A DNA stretch of 64,000 nucleotides. Source: Pseudomonas sp. GD04091 (GTDB taxonomy: Bacteria; Pseudomonadota; Gammaproteobacteria; Pseudomonadales; Pseudomonadaceae). The stretch covers positions 1 to 64,000 of the forward strand of contig NZ_JAOEBG010000020.1 in assembly GCF_029836165.1 (NCBI RefSeq). The letters run 5' to 3'. Of this stretch, positions 8,800 to 17,937 are shown piece by piece (position 1 is the stretch's first letter; every line of letters begins with the position of its first letter). The notes under the pieces are model-generated. The model made no database searches. It was not told where the DNA came from and saw only the letters and a list, made by a program, of their open reading frames with translations. The position numbers and the translations under genes are program-made.

Positions 8800-9339
8800 A
8801 TGCGTACCTCCCTTGCCCTGATCTGCAGCCTGACCTTGTCCGGCTGCGCCTCCCCTGCGCCGCCCACACCGGCACTCGGGCACTTGCTCGACACCCTCGA
8901 GCGACGCCTGGACCTCGCCGAAGCAGTCGCCCTGCACAAGTGGGACCGCCAGCAACCGGTGCAGGCCAGCGTTCGCGAAGCGCAGGTACTGGCCAGCGTG
9001 CGCCAGGCCGCCCCCTCCCATCAGCTGGCGCCGGCCCGGGCCGAAGCATTCTTCGCCGACCAGATGGAGGCCAACAAGCTGCTCCAGTATCACCTGCTCG
9101 ACAGCTGGCACCTCGCCCGCCAGGCGCCCAACCTCCCGCGGCGCGACCTGAGCCACGATATCCGCCCGGCGCTGGACCATCTGCAGGACCAACTGCTCGA
9201 CGCCCTCGCCCGCTTCGACCAGGCACCGCCCTGCGCGTGCGCCGACCGCCTGGCCGATGCCCTGAGACAGCGCACACAGGACCCGACCCGCCATCTTGCC
9301 TTGGTCCGTGCCAGCGGCCAGCTGTGCAAAATACCTTGA
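8800..9339 (+). CDS. Exported (AroQ-gamma-type) chorismate mutase, likely lipoprotein
   Basis: 179 residues. The N-terminus is a hydrophobic signal with a lipobox LSGC (cysteine 16), so the product is probably a periplasmic lipoprotein. The mature part fits the secreted AroQ-gamma chorismate mutase pattern: LERRLDLAEAVALHKW (Arg and Lys 47), then VREAQVL (Arg 59), then FFADQMEANKLLQYHLLDSW (Glu 86, Gln 92). Chorismate mutase turns chorismate into prephenate. A periplasmic form has no agreed physiological role. The start has a CAGGAG ribosome site. The gene sits alone between the glnA terminator and ntrB, so its place there looks incidental. Family call is by motif pattern only; lipid attachment is inferred. 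Confidence 0.75.
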   Translation: MRTSLALICSLTLSGCASPAPPTPALGHLLDTLERRLDLAEAVALHKWDRQQPVQASVREAQVLASVRQAAPSHQLAPARAEAFFADQMEANKLLQYHLLDSWHLARQAPNLPRRDLSHDIRPALDHLQDQLLDALARFDQAPPCACADRLADALRQRTQDPTRHLALVRASGQLCKIP

Positions 9340-9490
9340 TCACCCTATGCTCCATATTGGTGCATGGATAGGATGCACGCCCCATCATGCATCCCAATTT
9401 GGGTCACAAGAATCGATAAACCAGGGCTTTCTGGCCTGAACTCGCGCCTATCCAGGGCTTTGTCCGGAATTTCCGCTTCTTTTCGGAGCC

Positions 9491-9507
9491 TTGGTTTGGT
9501 TCTTGCA
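9491..9507 (+). promoter_or_regulatory. Sigma-54-like promoter candidate upstream of ntrB
   Basis: TTGGTTTGGTTCTTGCA has GG (9493-9494) and GC (9505-9506) exactly ten bases apart and a good TTGCA -12 element, but the -24 element lacks the usual CAC. It lies about 85 bases upstream of the ntrB start. The rest of the 252-base gap holds a GTGCAT / ATGCAC dyad at 9360-9378 that may be a regulator site. Confidence 0.35.
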
Positions 9508-9591
9508 TTTTCACTGCATCCAGCACGCCATCCCTGTGCGCCCCGGCAGGTCCCGGGGCGCCAATGTGCCAAAAGAGGTCAACGACGCCTT

Positions 9592-10673
9592 ATGACCATC
9601 AGCGATGCACAGCACCGTCTGCTCCTGGACAACCTGACCACCGCCACCTTGCTGCTCAACGGCGAGCTGCGCCTGGAATACATGAATCCGGCCGCGGAAA
9701 TGCTCCTGGCCGTCAGCGGGCAGCGCAGCCATGGGCAGTTCATCAGCGAGCTGTTCACCGAGTCGGCCGAGGCGCTCAACTCGCTGCGCCAGGCGGTCGA
9801 GCAGGCGCACCCGTTCACCAAGCGCGAAGCGCAGCTGACCTCGCTGACCGGGCAGAGCATCACCGTGGACTACGCGGTGACGCCGATCCTGCACCAGGGC
9901 CAGACCCTGTTGCTGCTGGAGGTTCACCCACGTGATCGGCTGCTGCGCATCACCAAGGAAGAAGCCCAGCTGAGCAAGCAGGAAACCACCAAGATGCTGG
10001 TGCGCGGCCTGGCCCACGAGATCAAGAACCCGCTGGGCGGGATTCGCGGCGCGGCACAGCTGCTGGCCCGCGAGCTGCCCGAAGATGGCCTGCGCGACTA
10101 CACCAACGTGATCATTGAGGAAGCCGACCGCCTGCGTAACCTGGTCGACCGCATGCTGGGCTCGAACAAGCTGCCCTCGCTGGCCATGACCAACATCCAC
10201 GAAGTGCTCGAACGGGTCTGCAGCCTGGTCGAGGCGGAAAGCCAGGGTGGCATCACCCTGGTGCGCGACTACGACCCGAGCCTGCCGGACGTACTGATCG
10301 ACCGCGAACAGATGATCCAGGCCGTGCTCAACATCGTGCGCAACGCCATGCAGGCCATCAGCAGCCAGAACGAGCTGCGCCTGGGCCGCATCACCCTGCG
10401 CAGCCGCGCGGTGCGCCAGTTCACCATCGGCCATGTGCGCCACCGCCTGGTGGCCCGGGTCGAGATCGTCGACAACGGCCCGGGCATTCCCGTGGAACTG
10501 CAGGACACCCTCTTCTATCCCATGGTCAGCGGCCGCCCGGACGGTACCGGGCTGGGCCTGGCCATCACCCAGAACATCATCAGCCAGCACCAGGGTCTGA
10601 TCGAATGCGAAAGCCACCCTGGGCATACCGCCTTCTCGATCTACCTGCCCCTGGAACAAGGAGCCACCGCCTC

Positions 10674-10677
<4 letters not shown>
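9592..10677 (+). CDS. ntrB: Nitrogen regulation sensor kinase/phosphatase NtrB (GlnL)
   Basis: Cytoplasmic two-component histidine kinase that phosphorylates or dephosphorylates NtrC under PII control. The 361-residue protein has an N-terminal PAS domain (about residues 10-110), the H-box GLAHEIKNPLGGIRGAAQLL with the phosphorylated His at 142, the N-box NIVRNAMQAI, and the G-boxes VDNGPGIP and GTGLGLAI. The ATG at 9592 (MTISDAQHRLLLDNL) matches the family N-terminus; a longer upstream frame is rejected. It overlaps ntrC by four bases (ATGA), so the two are translationally coupled. Confidence 0.97.
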
Positions 10678-12110
<1,433 letters not shown>

Positions 12111-12127
12111 TCACAGTGCTTAAAGGA

Positions 12128-12150
12128 CATCGCGGGGCAAGCCCGCGATG
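12128..12150. repeat. Short REP-type hairpin after ntrC
   Basis: Perfect 9-base arms CATCGCGGG / CCCGCGATG around a five-base loop, 17 bases after the ntrC stop. It resembles a single P. putida-type REP half and may stabilise the ntrBC transcript end. Confidence 0.6.
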
Positions 12151-12290
12151 CTTCGATGCACCGAACCTGTGCCGCTTGCACCGAGTGAAGGCAAAAAACC
12201 CGTCAAATTCTGGCCAGACAGCCATCAACGCCAGCGTTTTCAGGCATCTAAAACCTGGCACGCCCCCTGCAATAGACACCGTATCTCCAG

Positions 12291-12396
12291 TTTCGGGGGC
12301 CTCGGTACAGGCAGGCCGGGATACCCCCTCTTTAATTTGCAATCGCGCAAGTTTCGGGGACCTCGGTACAGGCAGGCCGGGACATCCCCTCTTTTA
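12291..12396 (+). repeat. Tandem pair of near-identical hairpins, possible double terminator
   Basis: Two copies of a 44-45-base unit (12291-12334 and 12352-12396) sharing CCTCGGTACAGGCAGGCCGGG. Each folds with its leading GGGGG or GGGGA pairing with the trailing CCCCC or TCCCC, and each is followed by a T-rich tail (TCTTTA, TCTTTTA). The fifth stem pair changes from G-C in copy 1 to A-T in copy 2, so pairing is kept. It lies downstream of ntrC and touches the stop codon of the leftward gene. Confidence 0.6.
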
Positions 12397-12831
12397 TTCG
12401 TGCAGCCTGACCTGCACCCGCCAACGCCCGTCATCCTTCGCGCCGGTCCACTCCCCGCGCAGGGGGCGGGCGGCCACCACGGTCAGCAGCAACCCTTGAT
12501 CGCTCTTCTGCAGGCGCCAGCCCACCGGCTTGCCCTGCAGCATCAGTTGGCCGCGCTGGGCCTTGCCTTGGGCCTCGAACACCACGGCCACGGTCCCCTC
12601 GACATGCTCGCCATGCAGCTGCGGTTCCTCGTTGAACCACAGGTCGAGCCCATCCTGCACCACCGTTACCTGCTCCAGCATCCGCTCTTCGGGCGAGGTC
12701 AGGCGGCCGATCATCATGCCCACCATCAGCCCGACGATGGCCAGCGACAGGATCACGCGTGGGAAGGCCTTCGAACGCAGGTCCGGTTCGAGGGTAGAAT
12801 GCCCGTCATCTTCACGCCTGGAGCCGTGCAT
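12394..12831 (-). CDS. Conserved hypothetical membrane-anchored protein
   Basis: 145 residues with one hydrophobic segment (about residues 26-44, VILSLAIVGLMVGMMIG) after a short charged N-terminus, then a soluble domain of about 100 residues rich in beta-type sequence (GTVAVVFEAQGKAQRGQLML, GLLLTVVAA). The likely topology is a single-pass inner-membrane anchor with the domain in the periplasm. I recognise no catalytic motif. If the first ATG is used, its start codon shares the palindrome CATG with the start of trmL on the other strand. The start is uncertain because only a weak GGA lies upstream. Confidence 0.7.
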   Translation of the reverse strand: MHGSRREDDGHSTLEPDLRSKAFPRVILSLAIVGLMVGMMIGRLTSPEERMLEQVTVVQDGLDLWFNEEPQLHGEHVEGTVAVVFEAQGKAQRGQLMLQGKPVGWRLQKSDQGLLLTVVAARPLRGEWTGAKDDGRWRVQVRLHE

Positions 12832-13291
12832 GTTTCACGTCATCCTTTTTCAACCAGAAATTCCGCCGAATACCGGCAACATCATCCGCCTGTGCGCCAA
12901 CAGCGGCTGCGACCTGCATCTGATCGAGCCGATAAGCTTCGAACTGGATGACAAGCGCCTGCGCCGGGCAGGGCTGGATTACCACGAGTATGCCACGCTC
13001 AAGCGCCACGACAGCCTGGCCGGATGCCTGGAGAGTCTGGGCAATCCACGGCTGTTCGCCTTCACCACCAAGGGCTCGCACCCGTTCCATGAGGTCGAGT
13101 ACCAGCCAGGCGACGCCTTCCTGTTCGGCCCCGAGAGCCGCGGGCTGCCCGCCGAGGTGCTGGACAGCCTGCCCGCCGAGCAACGCCTGCGCCTGCCGAT
13201 GCGACCGGGGTGCCGTAGCCTGAACCTGTCCAATACCGTGGCGGTGACGGTCTACGAGGCGTGGCGGCAGCAGGGGTTCGCCGGCAGCTGA
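12830..13291 (+). CDS. trmL: tRNA (cytidine/uridine-2'-O)-34 methyltransferase TrmL
   Basis: SPOUT-class methyltransferase that 2'-O-methylates the wobble base of tRNA-Leu isoacceptors using SAM. The 153-residue protein has the TrmL hallmarks: the N-terminal FQPEIPPNTGNIIRLCANSG, the central LFGPESRGLP and the C-terminal knot LRLPMRPGCRSLNLSNTVAVTVYE. A GGAG ribosome site lies 8 bases before the ATG. It is a single gene followed by a REP hairpin and a terminator shared with secB. Confidence 0.97.
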   Translation: MFHVILFQPEIPPNTGNIIRLCANSGCDLHLIEPISFELDDKRLRRAGLDYHEYATLKRHDSLAGCLESLGNPRLFAFTTKGSHPFHEVEYQPGDAFLFGPESRGLPAEVLDSLPAEQRLRLPMRPGCRSLNLSNTVAVTVYEAWRQQGFAGS

Positions 13292-13304
13292 TGCGGTGGC
13301 TGTA

Positions 13305-13338
13305 CGGGCCCTTCGCGGGCTCACCCGCGAAGGGCCCG
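13305..13338. repeat. REP hairpin after trmL
   Basis: Perfect 15-base arms CGGGCCCTTCGCGGG / CCCGCGAAGGGCCCG with loop CTCA, 13 bases after the trmL stop. Confidence 0.8.
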
Positions 13339-13355
13339 GCGCAGCGGCAACGCAA

Positions 13356-13384
13356 CAAAAAGGCGACCTCGAGGGTCGCCTTTT
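13356..13384. terminator. Bidirectional terminator between trmL and secB
   Basis: Stem GGCGACC / GGTCGCC with A-tract before and T-tract after, between the convergent trmL and secB genes. Confidence 0.85.
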
Positions 13385-13399
13385 CAGTTGCCGCTGCAA

Positions 13400-13882
13400 T
13401 CACTGCACGGTCGGCACTTCACCGGCTTCCTGCATGCGCTGCATCTCTTGCGCGTACAGGGCGTCGAAGTTGACCGGCGACAGCATCAGGGCCGGGAACG
13501 AACCACGGGTCACCAGGCTGTCCAGGGTCTCGCGGGCGTACGGGAACAGGATGTTCGGGCAGAACGCGCCAAGGGTGTGGCTCATCGAGGCCGCGTCCAG
13601 ATTGGCGATCAGGAAGATGCCAGCCTGCTGCACTTCGGCGATGAAGGCTACTTCGTCACCGTTTTTCACGGTCACCGACAGGGTCAGCACCACTTCGTGG
13701 AAGTCGCCTTCCAGGGCCTTCTGGCGGGTGTTCAGGTCCAGCGAGACGCTCGGCTCCCACTGCTGGCGGAAGATCTGCGGGCTTTTCGGGGCCTCGAACG
13801 ACAGATCGCGCACGTAGATGCGCTGCAGGGAGAATTGCGGGGAGTTGTCTTCGGCAGCGCCGTTGGTCTGTTGGTCAGTCAT
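13400..13882 (-). CDS. secB: Protein-export chaperone SecB
   Basis: Tetrameric cytoplasmic chaperone that keeps preproteins unfolded and delivers them to SecA. The 160-residue length and the blocks LQRIYVRDLSFEAPKSP, HTLGAFCPNILFPYARE and LVTRGSFPALMLSPVNFDALY are typical. It is the last gene of a leftward operon (rhodanese-like, grxC, secB), an arrangement conserved in gammaproteobacteria, and ends at the terminator at 13356-13384. Confidence 0.98.
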   Translation of the reverse strand: MTDQQTNGAAEDNSPQFSLQRIYVRDLSFEAPKSPQIFRQQWEPSVSLDLNTRQKALEGDFHEVVLTLSVTVKNGDEVAFIAEVQQAGIFLIANLDAASMSHTLGAFCPNILFPYARETLDSLVTRGSFPALMLSPVNFDALYAQEMQRMQEAGEVPTVQ

Positions 13883-13921
13883 TGCAGATCCTTTTCCTAA
13901 TGTTCTTGAATGCAGTGCGAA

Positions 13922-14176
13922 TCAGGCCGCCAGCAGCGCGTCGAGCTTGCCCGCGCGCTCCAGGGCATAGAGGTCATCGCATCCACCGACGTGCGTGCTG
14001 CCGATCCAGATCTGCGGCACCGAGGTACGGCCGGCCTTCTGGCTCATTTCGGCGCGGACCTGGGGCTTGCCGTCGACCTTGATCTCCTCGAACGCCACGC
14101 CCTTGCTCTCGAGCAGGTACTTGGCGCGCATGCAGTAGGGGCAGTAGTCGCTGGAATAAACGATGACGGGCTTCAT
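13922..14176 (-). CDS. grxC: Glutaredoxin 3
   Basis: 84-residue dithiol glutaredoxin with active site C12-P-Y-C15 in YSSDYCPYCMRAKYLL and the glutathione-binding TSVPQIWIG and GGCDDLYAL blocks. It reduces disulfides and mixed glutathione disulfides using glutathione. It starts one base after the stop codon of the upstream rhodanese-like gene, so translation is probably coupled, and is followed by secB. Confidence 0.96.
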   Translation of the reverse strand: MKPVIVYSSDYCPYCMRAKYLLESKGVAFEEIKVDGKPQVRAEMSQKAGRTSVPQIWIGSTHVGGCDDLYALERAGKLDALLAA

Positions 14177-14177
14177 A

Positions 14178-14591
14178 TCACTTCACCAGGGGCAGGTTAT
14201 CGGCTTTCCAGCTGGAAACGCCACCGCTGAGCTTGGCAGCGGTGTAGCCAGCCTTGAGCAGCTCGCGGCAGATGGTACCGGACTGCTGGCCCATCGCGTC
14301 GACGACGATCAGGGTCTTCTCTTTGTGTTTTTCCAGCTCGGCCATGCGACCGGCCACTTTGTCCTGGGGAATGTTCAGCGCGCCGACGATATGCCCGGCG
14401 GAGTATTCCTTGGCGGGGCGGATATCGATCACCACGCCCTTCTCGGCATTGACCAGCGCGGTCAGCTGGCCATTGCTCAGGCTCTGGCCGCCGCGACGGA
14501 TTTCGTTGATCAGCAGCAGCACCAGCAGTACAACGAAGATCGCCACCAGGATGAAGTGGTTTGTCGCAAATTGGATCAGGTTAGCAACCAT
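14178..14591 (-). CDS. Membrane-anchored rhodanese-like protein (YibN type), catalytic cysteine absent
   Basis: 137 residues. An N-terminal membrane helix (about residues 11-28, FILVAIFVVLLVLLL) is followed by a rhodanese fold (VVIDIRPAKEYSAGHIVGALNIP). At the place of the rhodanese active-site loop the sequence reads VVDAMGQQSG, with no cysteine, so sulfur transfer by the usual route is not expected. I chose the start MVANLIQF at 14591 over a longer frame because it places the membrane helix in the normal position. It leads the operon with grxC and secB and is divergent from gpmI. Confidence 0.88.
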   Translation of the reverse strand: MVANLIQFATNHFILVAIFVVLLVLLLINEIRRGGQSLSNGQLTALVNAEKGVVIDIRPAKEYSAGHIVGALNIPQDKVAGRMAELEKHKEKTLIVVDAMGQQSGTICRELLKAGYTAAKLSGGVSSWKADNLPLVK

Positions 14592-14797
14592 CAGGGGTGT
14601 TCCAGGCGATTGAAAATGGCGGCCAGTATACACAGCCCCCCATGACCGCCAAAGCCCACCGGGCCGGCCGCAAAGCCGGCTTCATGTTGCATGCCTGACC
14701 GCGCCTGTCGGGCGATGGGAGGAATATTCGCCGTCGCTGGCGCATTTGCCCTAAAATGCGTGTCTTTATCATCTTTGAACAACCGTGAGTTTGATTG

Positions 14798-16333
14798 ATG
14801 ACGAGTACGCCTAAACCCCTGGTCCTGATCATCCTGGATGGCTTCGGTCACAGCGAAAGCCCCGAATACAACGCCATCTTCGCCGCCAACACTCCGGTCT
14901 ACGACCGCCTGCGCGCCACCCAGCCGCACGGTCTGATTTCCGGCTCCGGCATGGACGTGGGGCTGCCCGACGGGCAGATGGGCAACTCGGAAGTCGGTCA
15001 CATGAACCTCGGCGCCGGCCGTGTGGTGTACCAGGACTTCACCCGTGTCACCAAGGCCATCCGTGACGGCGAGTTCTTCGAGAACCCCGTGCTCGGCGGC
15101 GCGGTGGACAAGGCCGTCGGCGCCGGCAAGGCCGTGCACATCCTCGGCCTGCTCTCCGACGGCGGCGTGCACAGCCACCAGGACCACCTGATCGCCATGG
15201 CCGAACTGGCCGCGCAGCGTGGCGCCGAGAAGATCTACCTGCATGCCTTCCTCGATGGCCGCGACACGCCGCCGCGCAGCGCGCAATCCTCCATCGAGCT
15301 GCTCGACGCGACCTTCGCCCGCCTGGGCAAGGGCCGTATCGCCAGCCTGATCGGCCGCTACTTCGCCATGGACCGCGACAACCGCTGGGACCGCGTCAGC
15401 GCCGCCTACAACCTGATCGTCGACAGCGTCGCCGACTACAACGCGCCGACCGCCGTGGCCGGCCTCGAGGCCGCCTACGCACGCGATGAGAGCGACGAGT
15501 TCGTCAAGGCCACGCGCATCGGCGAAGCGGTCAAGGTCGAGGACGGCGACGCCGTGATCTTCATGAACTTCCGCGCCGACCGCGCCCGCGAGCTGTCCCG
15601 CGTGTTCGTCGAGCCCGACTTCAACGAATTCCCCCGCGCCCGCCTGCCAAAACTGGCCGCCTACATCGGCCTGACCCAGTATTCGGCGAAAATCCCGGCC
15701 CCCGCGGCCTTCGCCCCCGCCAGCCTGAACAACGTGCTGGGCGAGTACCTGGCGAAGAACGGCAAGACCCAGCTGCGCATCGCCGAGACCGAAAAATACG
15801 CCCACGTCACCTTCTTCTTCTCCGGTGGCCGCGAAGAGCCGTTCGAGGGCGAAGAACGCATCCTGATCCCGTCGCCGAAGGTCGCCACCTACGACCTGCA
15901 GCCGGAAATGAGCGCCCCCGAGGTCACCGACCGCATCGTCGAGGCCATCGAGCAGCAGCGCTACGACGTGATCGTGGTCAACTACGCCAACGGCGACATG
16001 GTTGGCCACACCGGCGTGTTCGACGCCGCGGTCAAGGCCGTGGAAGCGCTGGACGGCTGCGTCGGGCGTATCGTCCAGGCCCTGGACAAGGTCGGCGGCG
16101 AAGCGCTGATCACCGCCGACCATGGCAACGTCGAGCAGATGGAAGACGAGTGCACCGGCCAGGCGCACACCGCCCACACCACCGAGCCGGTGCCGTTCAT
16201 CTATGTCGGCAAGCGCCAGGTCAAGGTCCGTGAAGGCGGCGTGCTGGCCGACGTGGCGCCGACCATGCTCAAGCTGCTGGGGCTGGAAAAGCCGGTGGAA
16301 ATGACCGGCACATCGATCCTGGTCGACGAGTAA
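14798..16333 (+). CDS. gpmI: 2,3-bisphosphoglycerate-independent phosphoglycerate mutase
   Basis: Glycolytic and gluconeogenic enzyme interconverting 3- and 2-phosphoglycerate with two Mn ions. The 511-residue length is standard. It has the alkaline-phosphatase-superfamily metal motif LIILDGFG, the phosphoserine loop PDGQMGNSEVGHMN, and the C-terminal metal residues in NYANGDMVGHTG and TADHGNVEQM. The start is the ATG at 14798; a TTG immediately before it is not needed. Confidence 0.97.
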   Translation: MTSTPKPLVLIILDGFGHSESPEYNAIFAANTPVYDRLRATQPHGLISGSGMDVGLPDGQMGNSEVGHMNLGAGRVVYQDFTRVTKAIRDGEFFENPVLGGAVDKAVGAGKAVHILGLLSDGGVHSHQDHLIAMAELAAQRGAEKIYLHAFLDGRDTPPRSAQSSIELLDATFARLGKGRIASLIGRYFAMDRDNRWDRVSAAYNLIVDSVADYNAPTAVAGLEAAYARDESDEFVKATRIGEAVKVEDGDAVIFMNFRADRARELSRVFVEPDFNEFPRARLPKLAAYIGLTQYSAKIPAPAAFAPASLNNVLGEYLAKNGKTQLRIAETEKYAHVTFFFSGGREEPFEGEERILIPSPKVATYDLQPEMSAPEVTDRIVEAIEQQRYDVIVVNYANGDMVGHTGVFDAAVKAVEALDGCVGRIVQALDKVGGEALITADHGNVEQMEDECTGQAHTAHTTEPVPFIYVGKRQVKVREGGVLADVAPTMLKLLGLEKPVEMTGTSILVDE

Positions 16334-16340
16334 AACCCCA

Positions 16341-16425
16341 TGGGAGCGGGTTTGCCCCGCGATAGCGTCATCTGCTGCAGTGATGTTCCAGCGCAGGCCG
16401 CTATCGCGGGACAAGCCCGCTCCCA
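16341..16425. repeat. Paired REP element after gpmI
   Basis: Nearly perfect 27-base inverted arms (16341-16367, 16399-16425) with TGGGAGCGGG at the outer ends and GCGATAGCG at the inner ends. It lies directly after the gpmI stop, before envC. Confidence 0.85.
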
Positions 16426-16553
16426 CGAGGATTGCGACGCGCTTTACGCATGAATTCCAGACCAACGCCCCGCCGCACACGCCACGGGGCGTTTTTTTTG
16501 CACGCCCAGGCGGGCATACTAGGCCAGTCTCCATCCCTGGTACGCCCAACCCC

Positions 16554-17849
16554 ATGCTCCGCGCCCTTCTATTACTCGCCTTGTCATGCCTGCTCATCCC
16601 GGCCTTCGCCGACGAGCGCGCGCAGACCCAGCAACAGCTGGACGCCACCCGCCAGGACATCGCCGAGCTGAAGAAGATGCTGGGCAAGCTCCAGGAGGAA
16701 AAAGCCGGCGTGCAGAAAGACCTCAAGTCCACCGAGACCGACATCGGCAAACTCGAGAAGCAAGTGGAGGCGCTGCAGCAAGAACTAAAAAAGACCGAGG
16801 GCGAGCTGGAGCGCCTTGATCACGAGAAAAAAAAACTCCAGAGCGCCCGCGTTGAACAGCAACGCCTGATTGCCATCCAGGCCCGTTCGGCCTACCAGAA
16901 CAATGGCCGCGAGGAATATCTCAAGCTGCTGCTCAACCAGCAGAACCCGGAGAAGTTCGCACGCACCCTCGCCTACTACGACTACCTGAGCAAGGCGCGC
17001 ATGGACCAGCTGCGCGCGTTCAACGAAACCCTGCGCCAGCTGGCCAACGTCGAGCAGGACATCGCCCGCCAGCAGGAACAGCTGCTGACCCAGCGCGCCG
17101 ACCTCGACAGCCGCCGCCAGGCCCTGGTCGCCGAGCGTGACAAGCGCCAGCAGGTACTGGCCAAGCTCAATGGCGACCTGAAAGCCCGCGACCAGAAGCT
17201 GCAGAGCCGCGAACAGGACCAGGCCGACCTGAGCAAGGTACTCAAGACCATCGAGGAAACCCTTGCCCGCCAGGCCCGCGAGGCCGAAGAGGCCCGCCAG
17301 CGCGCGTTGCTGGCCAAACAGGAAGAAGAAAAGCGTCGCAAGGAGCAGGCCCTGGCGGCCGCCCGCGCCCCGGAGCCGGAAGAGGCGCCGAAAAAAGCCC
17401 GCACCACCCTCGGCCCGGTGGTTTCCAGCGATGGCGCCAGCTACGGCGGGGCATTTTCTGCAGCCCGGGGAAAACTTCCATGGCCGGTCAATGGTCGATT
17501 GCTAGCGCGCTTCGGCGATAGCCGCGGCGGCGATGCCCGGGCCCGATGGGACGGGGTGATGATCGGCGCCAGCGCCGGCACCCAGGTACGCGCCGTGCAT
17601 GGCGGGCGCGTGGTGTTCGCCGACTGGTTGCGCGGCGCCGGACTTCTGGTCATCCTCGATCACGGTAACGGTTACCTGAGCCTGTACGGCCACAACCAGA
17701 GCCTGCTCAAGAGCGCCGGCGACATCGTCAAGGCCGGCGAGGCCATCTCCACCGTCGGCGACAGCGGCGGCCAGGACAGCGCCGGGCTGTACTTCGCGAT
17801 TCGCCAGCAGGGCCGCCCGACCGACCCTGCGCAATGGTGCCGCGGCTAG
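16554..17849 (+). CDS. envC: Murein hydrolase activator EnvC (degenerate LytM)
   Basis: Periplasmic activator of N-acetylmuramoyl-L-alanine amidases at the septum, guided by FtsEX. The 431-residue protein has a signal peptide (MLRALLLLALSCLLIPAFA), a long coiled coil (about residues 20-270) and a C-terminal M23/LytM domain. The metal residues of active LytM enzymes are missing: the region reads ARWDGVMIGA where HxGxD is expected and LYFAIR where HxH is expected. That degeneracy is what marks EnvC-type activators rather than endopeptidases. The chosen ATG gives the signal peptide. It is followed by ctpA and yibQ, a common order. Confidence 0.93.
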   Translation: MLRALLLLALSCLLIPAFADERAQTQQQLDATRQDIAELKKMLGKLQEEKAGVQKDLKSTETDIGKLEKQVEALQQELKKTEGELERLDHEKKKLQSARVEQQRLIAIQARSAYQNNGREEYLKLLLNQQNPEKFARTLAYYDYLSKARMDQLRAFNETLRQLANVEQDIARQQEQLLTQRADLDSRRQALVAERDKRQQVLAKLNGDLKARDQKLQSREQDQADLSKVLKTIEETLARQAREAEEARQRALLAKQEEEKRRKEQALAAARAPEPEEAPKKARTTLGPVVSSDGASYGGAFSAARGKLPWPVNGRLLARFGDSRGGDARARWDGVMIGASAGTQVRAVHGGRVVFADWLRGAGLLVILDHGNGYLSLYGHNQSLLKSAGDIVKAGEAISTVGDSGGQDSAGLYFAIRQQGRPTDPAQWCRG

Positions 17850-17937
17850 GCACCGACTACTTTTACGGCGCGGCCCCTGAAATGGCCGCACCGCTGCTCC
17901 CGCCGGGAGCGCCAACAGGATCAGGAGTTCGTTCGAC

